From an uncultured Collinsella sp. (lineage in GTDB: Bacteria > Actinomycetota > Coriobacteriia > Coriobacteriales > Coriobacteriaceae): a DNA stretch of 7,036 nt. The stretch lies in NCBI GenBank assembly GCA_900550825.1, contig URTZ01000104.1, forward strand, positions 1 through 7,036, given 5' to 3'. Shown one piece after another: positions 1 through 5,601 of this stretch; position 1 is the stretch's first letter; each line of letters begins with the position of its first letter. The translations under genes were made by a program, and so were the position numbers. The notes beneath the pieces are model-generated. The model made no database searches. It worked only from the letters and a program-made list of their open reading frames with translations, and was not told the origin of the DNA.

Positions 1-87
1 GCCACGGCCACCGCGATCACCAAAGCCGCCGCGACCGCCACGGTCGCCGCCACGGCCACCGCGATCGTCACGGCCGCCGCGAGGACC
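1..87 (-). repeat. RGG-encoding degenerate tandem repeat
   Basis: Read on the minus strand, this stretch encodes repeated Arg-Gly-Gly and Asp-Arg-Gly-Gly units (RGGRDDRGGRGGDRGGRGG and onward). The 18-base plus-strand string gccacggccaccgcgatc occurs exactly at 1-18 and again at 49-66, a 48-base (16-codon) period. Such repeats can change length by slippage or recombination, so tail length may vary between strains. The repeat continues past the window edge. Confidence 0.8.
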
Positions 88-687
88 GCGGTCCTCGTCC
101 AGGCCCATGGCGACGAGCGGAGCGATAACCTTATCGAGAGCGGCCATCAGCTCGGTGGCCTCCTCGTAAGAAAGCTCGGGCAGGAGCTTCTCCTTCTTGT
201 TGGCAAGCTCGACCAGGCCCTCAGCGGCATCCTCGGCAGCGAAGACGACGATCTTGCGCATATCGCCCTCGGCGTCGTCGATGCGGCCGACCAGATCGGC
301 AGCCTCGGCCTCGGCCATCAGGCCATCGAGCTCACGAAGGCGCATGCCCAGCAGGTCGGACATTTCCTTCTGCTCCATCTTGGGCTTGAGGTCAAGAAGC
401 TTGATGGCGCGCTCGATGTTCGCCATGCGCTCGGCCTTGGCCTCCTCCTCCTTGGAAATAGCAAAGCGACGGCTACGCAGCAGGCGGGCGGCCTTCTGCA
501 TCTTGTCCATCAGCTCTTCGTCATCGTAATCAACGGCGGCCTCGGCAACCTCGGCCTCCTCCTCGGCGGAAACCTCGTCAGCAGCCTCAACCTCGGCAGC
601 TTCGGTCTCCACGGTCTCGACTGCCTCAACCTCGGCAGCCATGGTCTCGTTCTCGGTCTCGTTCATGATCTCTTCGTTCTCAGACAT
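1..687 (-). CDS. Acidic / winged-helix-like / RGG-tail protein (3' end beyond window)
   Basis: The frame is open from an ATG at 687-685 through 229 codons to the left edge without a stop, so the C-terminus is missing. The start is supported by AGAAGGAG about 5 nt upstream. Three parts are visible. Residues 1-57 are acidic and low-complexity, rich in Glu, Ala and Val. Residues about 58-195 are predicted mostly helical, with a charged segment (KAARLLRSRRFAISKEEEAK) and a stretch (about 88-150) resembling a MarR-like winged helix (helices, then DLVGRID...MRKIVVFA). From about 199 there is an Arg-Gly-Gly tail. RGG tails are known to bind RNA, so a nucleic-acid or ribonucleoprotein role is possible but unproven. 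I recall similar Coriobacteriia proteins labelled 'MarR family', which would rest on the middle region only. The gene stands alone, 152 bp downstream of the exporter gene on the same strand. The reading frame is secure; the function is not known. Confidence 0.7.
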   Translation of the reverse strand, partial: MSENEEIMNETENETMAAEVEAVETVETEAAEVEAADEVSAEEEAEVAEAAVDYDDEELMDKMQKAARLLRSRRFAISKEEEAKAERMANIERAIKLLDLKPKMEQKEMSDLLGMRLRELDGLMAEAEAADLVGRIDDAEGDMRKIVVFAAEDAAEGLVELANKKEKLLPELSYEEATELMAALDKVIAPLVAMGLDEDRGPRGGRDDRGGRGGDRGGRGGFGDRGGRG

Positions 688-839
688 GAGACTCCTTCTT
701 GGCCCTCTCGGGCATCATCGCCCCATTCGCGGGGCCCGTCGCGCACTCTTTGCGCTTTAAACATTCATGCCTCTCGGCAAAACGCCCATTAGTTTATGGT
801 GTCGCCATTCAATCTAGCTGCAGAATCTATGTGCACACA
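688..839 (-). other. Intergenic gap between exporter and RGG-protein genes
   Basis: This 152-bp gap lies downstream of the exporter stop and upstream of the RGG-protein start, both on the minus strand. It holds the RGG-protein ribosome binding site and a small inverted repeat, GCGCA-N5-TGCGC, at 741-755. I see no convincing -35/-10 pair and no stem with a T-run after the exporter stop, so read-through from the exporter gene cannot be excluded. Confidence 0.7.
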
Positions 840-2252
840 TTAATGCGACATGTGCGACTCGCGACGAGCGTACACAACCGATACCACAAATCCGACCACG
901 GCAATTACAGCCGCCACACGCACGGCTGCCGCAAATCCAATCGCCTGGGCAACGTCGGTCGCAACGCCAGCGGCGCCGGCAGTCGCCGCAGAACTCGAGA
1001 GCAGGCCGATAAACAGCGACGGGCCAAACGATGCGGCAATCATGTTCCACGTGTTGAGCAATGCCGTTCCGTGAGGATGCTCGGCGACAGGCAGCGTCTC
1101 CAAGCCGGCCGTTTGCGAGGGGCTCAGCACCAAACCGACTCCGGCATACACCACAACGGTCAGCGCCACGACGAGGCCGATGTTCATGCTTGCGGCCGTC
1201 ATCGAGATTGCAGTCTGCCCCACAGCAATCAGGGCAAAGCCGACCGGCAGCAGCGGCCATGCGCCACGGGCGTCCATCACGCGTCCGCCCACAATCGAGG
1301 TCACAGCATTGCAGGCAATCGCCGGCAAAATGAGCAAGCCCGCAACAAGTGCGGTCATGCCGTATGCGCCCTCAAAATAGAGCGGCAACAAAACGCTCAT
1401 CGAGAACGTCGTCATCATCGATACCACCACAAGCGAGCACGCAGGCCAAAAACGAACGCTCGCCATGGGACGCACGTTAAGCACCGGATGCTCGAGCTTG
1501 AGCTGGCGGGCCGCAAACAGGCCGAGCAGCACAATGGCGGCGAAGAGCGTCGCGATGCCGGCAATCAGATTGGTCGAGAACTCGCCTACGGAATATACAA
1601 ATGCCGTAATACCGGCAGCGAGCAAAACCACCGACAGAATATCAAGCGTGGTGTTCGAACGCTCTCCGACATTCTGAACAAGCTTTACGCCCGCCGCAGC
1701 GACCACAATGCCGCCCACCAGCGGCACTACGAACACCGCCCTCCAGCCAAACAACGTGCACATTAGACCGCTGATCACGGGCCCAAACGCCGGCCCCAGC
1801 GTAATGCAGGCACCGCCCAGGCTCAGATACAAACCGAGCTTCTCGCGCGGGGCGCAAGACAGTACCACGTTCATCATGAGCGGAAACAAGATGCCCGATC
1901 CCGCAGCCTGCAGGATACGACTCGGCAGCAAAACGCTAAACGACGGAGCGACCAGGCACAGGACTTCGCCGGCGACCATGCATCCGCTTGCGGAAAACAG
2001 CAGCTTGCGCGTCGAGAAACGGCCGGACAGAAAGGCCATGATAGCCGTAAAGATCGACGTCACGATCATGTAGTCCGAAACGAGCCACTGCGCCGTGGTG
2101 GCACTCACCGAAAAGGCCGCCATAATGTCGTGCAACGCCACGTTAATGATGTTCTCGTTAAACGCAGCAACAAAAGCTGCAACATACATTACGACGAGAA
2201 TTGCCGAGGTTGTCGACGGTGATTGAGTTTGCTTTTGGGATTTGGTCCCCAT
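840..2252 (-). CDS. MFS drug/multidrug exporter, DHA2 (EmrB/QacA) type
   Basis: This 470-residue integral membrane protein is probably a proton-driven exporter with about 14 membrane segments. Family signs include NENIINVAL in the first helix (32-40), the WLVSDYMI segment (56-63), a loop 2-3 motif A relative (LSGRFSTRKLL, 75-85), motif B (R112-x-x-Q115-x-x-G118), motif C (GPAFGPVISG, 153-162) and the WR pair typical of DHA2 (170-171). The substrate cannot be read from sequence. The ATG at 2252-2250 is chosen because GAGGAAGG stands about 7 nt before it. The frame extends upstream to an ATG at 2369, but that would add 39 non-membrane residues (starting MDHVVRFVVYG) lacking such support. The gene is divergent from the deformylase-like gene. 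No dedicated regulator adjoins it, so its control is unclear. Family call confident; substrate unknown. Confidence 0.9.
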   Translation of the reverse strand: MGTKSQKQTQSPSTTSAILVVMYVAAFVAAFNENIINVALHDIMAAFSVSATTAQWLVSDYMIVTSIFTAIMAFLSGRFSTRKLLFSASGCMVAGEVLCLVAPSFSVLLPSRILQAAGSGILFPLMMNVVLSCAPREKLGLYLSLGGACITLGPAFGPVISGLMCTLFGWRAVFVVPLVGGIVVAAAGVKLVQNVGERSNTTLDILSVVLLAAGITAFVYSVGEFSTNLIAGIATLFAAIVLLGLFAARQLKLEHPVLNVRPMASVRFWPACSLVVVSMMTTFSMSVLLPLYFEGAYGMTALVAGLLILPAIACNAVTSIVGGRVMDARGAWPLLPVGFALIAVGQTAISMTAASMNIGLVVALTVVVYAGVGLVLSPSQTAGLETLPVAEHPHGTALLNTWNMIAASFGPSLFIGLLSSSAATAGAAGVATDVAQAIGFAAAVRVAAVIAVVGFVVSVVYARRESHMSH

Positions 2253-2256
2253 GCAT

Positions 2257-2270
2257 TTCCTTCCTCTTGA
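2257..2270 (-). promoter_or_regulatory. Ribosome binding site fixing the exporter start
   Basis: The minus strand reads AAGAGGAAGGAAATGC before the ATG at 2252-2250. The purine-rich GAGGAAGG is at normal Shine-Dalgarno distance and favours this ATG over the upstream in-frame ATG at 2369. Confidence 0.75.
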
Positions 2271-2412
2271 AACGACAATCGCATCGCCCCAGAGGAACGG
2301 TCCAGGGCGAAAATGAGCCCTAGACTTACGCCAGACGCCGTACACGACGAATCTGACAACATGGTCCAACGTCGAAAGATTGTAACGCGGTCGCGCAGCT
2401 TTCCTTCCGCGC

Positions 2413-2418
2413 TATTAT
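2413..2418 (+). promoter_or_regulatory. Candidate -10 box for the deformylase-like gene
   Basis: TATTAT matches the sigma-70-type TATAAT in five of six positions and lies 38 nt before the ATG. No good -35 hexamer is visible at 16-18 bp spacing, so this is only a candidate. Confidence 0.4.
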
Positions 2419-2442
2419 TAAAAGTCCACGAAAGCATAAGAC

Positions 2443-2450
2443 ATGAGGAG
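2443..2450 (+). promoter_or_regulatory. Ribosome binding site of the deformylase-like gene
   Basis: ATGAGGAG ends 6 nt before the ATG at 2457. It decides the start: the open frame reaches back to an ATG at 2313, but that would add 48 residues with no family resemblance and run through the probable promoter. Confidence 0.75.
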
Positions 2451-2456
2451 CCCGCC

Positions 2457-2867
2457 ATGATTAAGCCCATCATGAAATCCGAGTTCTTTTTGCGCCTGCC
2501 TTCCGAAGACGCGGGACCCGACGATGCCGCGACCGGGCAGGACCTCCTGGATACGCTCCACGAGCATGAGCACGAGTGCGTGGGCCTCGCCGCCAACATG
2601 ATCGGCGTGCGCAAACGCATCATCTGCGTAAAGGACGGCAGCAAGTCGCTGCTCATGTACAACCCACTAATTCTTGAGCGGGTCAATGCCTATCAGACGA
2701 GCGAAGGATGCCTCTCGCTCGTCGGAGAGCGTCCCTGTACCCGCTATCGCCGCATTAAGGTTGAGTATTTGGACGAGAACTTCGTCCACCGCATCAAAAA
2801 CTTCTCGGGCTACACCGCCGAGATCATCCAGCACGAAATCGACCACTGCAACGGGATTGTTATATAG
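2457..2867 (+). CDS. Short peptide deformylase-like metalloprotein
   Basis: This 136-residue cytosolic protein belongs to the peptide deformylase family, which removes the formyl group from the N-terminal formyl-methionine of new proteins. All three family motifs are present. Motif 1 reads GLAAN at 43-47, with Asn where classical enzymes have Gln. Motif 2 is EGCLS at 83-87, giving the metal-ligand Cys85. Motif 3 is QHEIDH at 125-130, giving ligands His126 and His130 and catalytic Glu127. The protein stops at GIVI just after motif 3, so it lacks the C-terminal helix of the classical enzyme (about 165-170 residues). This matches a short, Asn-bearing group common in Clostridia and relatives, often present besides a standard def gene, so it need not be the essential housekeeping copy. 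No methionyl-tRNA formyltransferase gene adjoins it. Family call confident; in vivo activity inferred. Confidence 0.9.
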   Translation: MIKPIMKSEFFLRLPSEDAGPDDAATGQDLLDTLHEHEHECVGLAANMIGVRKRIICVKDGSKSLLMYNPLILERVNAYQTSEGCLSLVGERPCTRYRRIKVEYLDENFVHRIKNFSGYTAEIIQHEIDHCNGIVI

Positions 2868-2882
2868 TTCCGCCGATTCAAG

Positions 2883-2919
2883 AAAGCTCCCTGCAGCAAA
2901 ACAACTGCAGGGAGCTTTT
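2883..2919. terminator. Bidirectional intrinsic terminator between convergent genes
   Basis: A perfect 14-bp stem (2883-2896 with 2905-2918) encloses the 8-nt loop caaaacaa. The right arm ends in TTTT at 2916-2919 for plus-strand transcripts of the deformylase-like gene. For the minus-strand aminotransferase transcript the arm ends in CTTT followed by CTTG, a weaker U-tract. It lies 15 nt after the plus-strand stop and 24 nt after the minus-strand stop. Confidence 0.85.
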
Positions 2920-2942
2920 CATAGTGCGAAGCTTCTATCCCA

Positions 2943-4160
2943 CTAGCTCTGACGGTAATGGTCAAAGAAGTCGGCGAGGTCTTCGAGGGACTCTTTGAGC
3001 ACTTCCATGCGCGGCAGGTACACGATGCGGAAGTGGTCGGGCTCGGCCCAGTTAAAGCCGCCGCCGCGCGTGATCAGGATCTTCTTCTCGTGCAGCAGGT
3101 CGAGGGCGAACTGCTCGTCATCGGTGATGTTGAACTTCTTAACATCCATCTTGGGGAAGATATAGAACGCCGCGCGCGGCTTGACCACCGAGATGCCGTC
3201 GATCTTGTTGAGCGCCTCATACACAAAGTTGCGCTGCTCGTAGACACGACCGCCCGGGCGGATATAGTCGTTAACCGACTGATGGCCGCCAAGCGCCGTC
3301 TGGACGATCGACTGAGCCGGCACGTTGGAGCACAGGCGCATGTTGGAGAGCATGTTGATGCCCATGATGAAGTCGCTCATGCAGCGCTGGTTGCCCGAAA
3401 GCACCATCCAGCCAATACGATAGCCCGCAATCATGTGCGACTTGGAAAGGCCGCTAAAGGTGACGCAGGGCAGATCGGGAGCGAGCGAGGCAATCGAGAC
3501 GTGCTCGTAGCCGTCCATGCACAGACGGTCGTAGATCTCATCGGCAAAGATCATGAGCTGGTGCTTGCGCGCAACCTCGACGATGCCCTCGAGCACCTCG
3601 CGCGGATAGACGGAGCCCGTGGGGTTGTTGGGGTTGATGATGACGAGGGCTTTGGTCGCGCTCGTGATCTTGGACTCCATATCCTCCAGGTCGGGATACC
3701 AATCCGCCTGCTCATCGCACAGATAATGTACGGGATGACCGCCAGCAAGGGTTGCGCACGCCGTCCAGAGCGGATAGTCGGGGCTGGGGATCAGAATCTC
3801 GTCGCCATTGTCGAGCAGCGCGTTCATCGAAAGCTGAATGAGCTCGGACACGCCGTTGCCCGTGTAGATATGCTCCATCTGAACGTTGGGCAGGCCCTTG
3901 ATCTGCGAATACTGCATGATCGCCTTGCGCGCGGAGAACAGGCCGCGCGAGTTGGAATAGCCTTCGCAGTCGGGCAGCTGCTGGCGCATGTCCTTGATGA
4001 CCTCATCGGGCGTGCGGAAACCGAAGGGCGCCGGGTTACCGATATTGAGCTTGAGGATGCGCTCGCCCTCGTCCTCCATACGGGCGGCCTCGTCGACGAC
4101 GGGACCGCGCACGTCATACAGGACGTTATCGAGCTTGGTGGATTTAGAAAAAGTACGCAT
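2943..4160 (-). other. Possible internal product: stand-alone AlaA from Met102
   Basis: Inside the fusion gene, ATG 4160-4158 is preceded by AAGGAG (4173-4168) with a 7-nt spacer, an arrangement as good as the other start sites in this window. Translation from here gives 405 residues beginning MRTFSKSTKLDNV, exactly the length and start point I recall for E. coli AlaA. The gene may therefore make both an HTH-enzyme fusion and a free aminotransferase subunit, which could also form mixed dimers. This is inference from the site alone. Confidence 0.4.
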
Positions 4161-4463
4161 GGTGGTGCTCCTTGCAATTTGAGCTGAGGGATGGGGTTCG
4201 GGCTTGGAATCGTTGCGGGGTGATGATGCCTCGCCTTGATCGGCGTCGCCGGCAAGCAGCCAGGTAACATCGACCTCCAAAATACGGGCGAGCAGCTCAG
4301 CCACATCGCGCCGCGGGATCGTCTTGCCGCTCACATATTGGCTCATCTGACTCTTGCCGAGTTTTTTGCCGAGCATCTCCGATGCGCGGATCACGTCCGA
4401 CTGGCGAACGTCGCGATCGGACATAGCCTGTCGCAGGCGATCGCTAAACGTCTCTTGGGCCAC
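2943..4463 (-). CDS. XRE-type HTH domain fused to AlaA-like alanine aminotransferase
   Basis: This 506-residue protein starts at GTG 4463-4461, preceded by AAGGAGG. Residues about 5-72 form an XRE/Cro-type helix-turn-helix, with a likely recognition helix around KSQMSQYVSGK (37-47) and a tail ending EVDVTWLLAGD. A polar Ser/Pro/Asp linker covers about 73-101. From Met102 to the end is a full fold-type I PLP aminotransferase closely resembling E. coli AlaA, which transfers the amino group between alanine and 2-oxoglutarate/glutamate. Visible signatures are KLDNVLYDVRGP (110-121), KLNIGNPAPFGF (138-149), NPNNPTG (277-283), ADEIYD (307-312), SGLSK with PLP-binding Lys341, and FRI with substrate-carboxylate Arg479. 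The active site looks intact. NCBI-style names such as 'bifunctional HTH-domain containing protein/aminotransferase' exist for Coriobacteriia, as I recall. GTTCAATT sites upstream suggest autoregulation. Domain calls are confident; a regulatory role for the fusion is inferred. Confidence 0.9.
   Translation of the reverse strand: MAQETFSDRLRQAMSDRDVRQSDVIRASEMLGKKLGKSQMSQYVSGKTIPRRDVAELLARILEVDVTWLLAGDADQGEASSPRNDSKPEPHPSAQIARSTTMRTFSKSTKLDNVLYDVRGPVVDEAARMEDEGERILKLNIGNPAPFGFRTPDEVIKDMRQQLPDCEGYSNSRGLFSARKAIMQYSQIKGLPNVQMEHIYTGNGVSELIQLSMNALLDNGDEILIPSPDYPLWTACATLAGGHPVHYLCDEQADWYPDLEDMESKITSATKALVIINPNNPTGSVYPREVLEGIVEVARKHQLMIFADEIYDRLCMDGYEHVSIASLAPDLPCVTFSGLSKSHMIAGYRIGWMVLSGNQRCMSDFIMGINMLSNMRLCSNVPAQSIVQTALGGHQSVNDYIRPGGRVYEQRNFVYEALNKIDGISVVKPRAAFYIFPKMDVKKFNITDDEQFALDLLHEKKILITRGGGFNWAEPDHFRIVYLPRMEVLKESLEDLADFFDHYRQS
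4168..4173 (-). promoter_or_regulatory. Internal Shine-Dalgarno at the HTH/AlaA junction
   Basis: AAGGAG on the minus strand sits within codons for Ala97-Arg98-Ser99 of the fusion, 7 nt before an in-frame ATG. It falls at the exact domain boundary. It is either a relic of two formerly separate genes or a working internal start. Confidence 0.45.
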
Positions 4464-4468
4464 TAGAA

Positions 4469-4475
4469 CCTCCTT
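4469..4475 (-). promoter_or_regulatory. Ribosome binding site for the GTG start of the XRE-AlaA gene
   Basis: AAGGAGG on the minus strand is followed by TTCTA and then GTG at 4463-4461. This favours the GTG over the in-frame ATG at 4502-4500, whose 13 extra residues would be encoded by the operator-like repeats and which has no comparable site. Confidence 0.85.
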
Positions 4476-4484
4476 GCTGGCAAA

Positions 4485-4565
4485 GTTCAATTTATAGAAC
4501 ACGAATTGAACCAGGGTTCAATTTAGCAAGCAGTATAGCGCCGTACCTCATTCGAAAGTTCAATT
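4485..4565. promoter_or_regulatory. Cluster of four GTTCAATT half-sites: probable operator
   Basis: GTTCAATT occurs on the plus strand at 4485-4492, 4516-4523 and 4558-4565, and inverted (AATTGAAC) at 4504-4511. The central pair forms a 20-bp palindrome (4504-4523) with perfect 9-bp arms, AATTGAACC and GGTTCAATT, around AG. The first pair is also inverted, with an 11-bp gap. The sites flank and overlap the likely promoter of the XRE-AlaA gene. Dimeric XRE regulators typically bind such palindromes, so the encoded HTH domain is the obvious candidate ligand. The repeats are seen; the binding partner is inferred. Confidence 0.7.
4532..4537 (-). promoter_or_regulatory. Candidate -10 box for the XRE-AlaA gene
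   Basis: TATACT on the minus strand is a good -10 box. The upstream TTGAAC at 4563-4558, part of a GTTCAATT half-site, would be its -35 but at a long 20-bp spacing. A second candidate, TATAAA at 4496-4491, has TTGAAC at 4521-4516 with 19 bp. Either way the presumed operator overlaps the promoter. Confidence 0.45.
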
Positions 4566-4625
4566 TCATAAGAAAATGTATCGGACTCCGAGATTTGCCC
4601 AAAGCGAACAATGGTGTGTACACGT

Positions 4626-5483
4626 TTAGAGGTATTCGAGGAAACGGGCGGCGGCAAGCGAAACATCGGTCGTTCGATATATGGCGTTGATCTGCCGATG
4701 GGGATGTCCCTCGAGCGAACGCACGGCAACATCGAACTGACAACGGCGCAAGATGAGCGCGGGAAGAATGCTCACACCCAGGCCGTCCTCAACCATGGCC
4801 ATAATCGCATAGTCATCCCAGGTCGACAGCTTGGAGCACACCGTCAGTCCCGCCCGACGGAACAGCGGCGTAATCTCGTCATCGGTGCCGCGTTCTAGCA
4901 GAATAAACTGCTCGTTGGCTAAATCGGCAAGAGAAACGACCTCCGCCGTGGCAAGCAAAGAGTCTGCCGGTACTACCGCCATCAACTCGTCGCGCACCAA
5001 AGACCGCGATGCCATGCCGTTTTCTCGGGGCTCACGCGGGATAAAGCCCAGGTCACAACGACCCTCAGCCACCCATTGTTCAATCTCTGAGTAATCGCCC
5101 ATCAGCAGCTCGTAATCGACATCCGGATGATCGGCGCGAAAGCGCGCGATCACCGGCGGCAGTACATGAGTCGCCACACTCGAAAACGTACCGATACAGA
5201 TCTTGCCGCGCATGAGCCCTCGCATCTCGTCCACGCGTCGCTGCAGGCGGCCAAACTCTTCGCATAACGCCTCGACTGCCGGCATGACCTGCCGCCCGTC
5301 GGCAGAAAGCACCACGCCCTCGCGGCTGCGATCAAGCACCTTAAAACCCCAGTCTGCCTCAAGGTCGCCCACCATGCGGCTCACGCCCGACTGCGAATAG
5401 CTCAGCCGCTCTGCAGCACGCGTAAAGCTGCCGGCACGCACCGTCTCGAGCAGCACTTGCATCTTTTGGATATTGGTCTCCAT
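4626..5483 (-). CDS. LysR-type transcriptional regulator
   Basis: This 285-residue protein has the LysR layout. An N-terminal winged HTH covers about 2-62 (GSFTRAAERLSYSQSGVSRMVGDLE... through VLSADGR), then a linker helix to about 90, then a periplasmic-binding-protein-like effector domain from about 93 (KICIGTFSSVATHVLP...) to the end, with CDLGFI (143-148) and DGLGVSILP (233-241) as typical landmarks. The start ATG 5483-5481 is preceded by GGTGGGGA, a moderate ribosome binding site. It is divergent from the EamA transporter gene, with 118 bp and a T-N11-A palindrome between them, the usual arrangement for a LysR regulator and its target. The inducer is unknown. The XRE-AlaA gene follows 162 bp downstream on the same strand but has its own promoter signals. 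Family call confident; target inferred. Confidence 0.9.
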   Translation of the reverse strand: METNIQKMQVLLETVRAGSFTRAAERLSYSQSGVSRMVGDLEADWGFKVLDRSREGVVLSADGRQVMPAVEALCEEFGRLQRRVDEMRGLMRGKICIGTFSSVATHVLPPVIARFRADHPDVDYELLMGDYSEIEQWVAEGRCDLGFIPREPRENGMASRSLVRDELMAVVPADSLLATAEVVSLADLANEQFILLERGTDDEITPLFRRAGLTVCSKLSTWDDYAIMAMVEDGLGVSILPALILRRCQFDVAVRSLEGHPHRQINAIYRTTDVSLAAARFLEYL

Positions 5484-5528
5484 GGCACGTCCCCACCCTT
5501 GTATGAGTTTTTGTCATGTTTTCCATGC

Positions 5529-5534
5529 ATTATA
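5529..5534 (-). promoter_or_regulatory. -10 box for the LysR-type gene
   Basis: The minus strand carries a perfect TATAAT 45 nt before the regulator's ATG. No good -35 hexamer is visible at 16-18 bp. The palindrome at 5556-5572 covers that position, so regulator binding there would be expected to affect its own transcription. Confidence 0.55.
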
Positions 5535-5555
5535 TTCGCTTTTCTTCTAAATCCA

Positions 5556-5572
5556 GTTCACCCATAGTGAAC
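5556..5572. promoter_or_regulatory. T-N11-A palindrome, probable LysR-type operator
   Basis: GTTCAC-CCATA-GTGAAC is a perfect 6-bp inverted repeat with a 5-bp centre. It contains the LysR-type T-N11-A signature (T5558 to A5570) and lies between the divergent regulator and transporter starts, 30 bp before the transporter ATG. The position fits autoregulation plus control of the transporter. Confidence 0.65.
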
Positions 5573-5601
5573 ATGCTCGGATATAGAGGGGATGGAAGCG
5601 C

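Noticed and set aside
1..87. CRISPR-like or noncoding tandem repeat at the left edge
   Set aside because: The repeats are in frame with the minus-strand gene and encode a coherent RGG tail; there are no unique spacers.
741..755. GCGCA-N5-TGCGC as a terminator
   Set aside because: The stem is only 5 bp, only TTT follows on the plus strand where no gene ends, and no T-run follows on the minus strand.
699..1766. A 355-codon open frame on the plus strand, antisense to the exporter gene
   Set aside because: Its composition is rich in Arg, His and Gln without any fold-like pattern, and the minus strand carries a complete MFS transporter.
2253..2369. N-terminal extension of the exporter to an upstream ATG at 2369
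   Set aside because: The extra 39 residues are not conserved-looking and the strong ribosome binding site lies before the ATG at 2252.
2313..2456. N-terminal extension of the deformylase-like protein to an ATG at 2313
   Set aside because: The extension does not resemble the family, crosses the probable -10 box, and ATGAGGAG marks the ATG at 2457.
2958..4187. A 409-codon open frame on the plus strand, antisense to the aminotransferase gene
   Set aside because: It mirrors the GC-rich codons of the real gene, shows no recognisable domain, and the opposite strand encodes a clear AlaA-type enzyme with all active-site motifs.
4464..4502. ATG at 4502-4500 as start of the XRE-AlaA gene
   Set aside because: The GTG at 4463 has AAGGAGG at ideal spacing, while the ATG falls inside the repeat cluster and has no ribosome binding site.
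4485..4565. GTTCAATT copies explained merely as duplicated -35 boxes (TTGAAC on the minus strand)
   Set aside because: Identity extends beyond the hexamer to AATT, spacings to the -10 boxes are 19-20 bp, and one copy is inverted to make a 20-bp palindrome, which a promoter element alone does not need.
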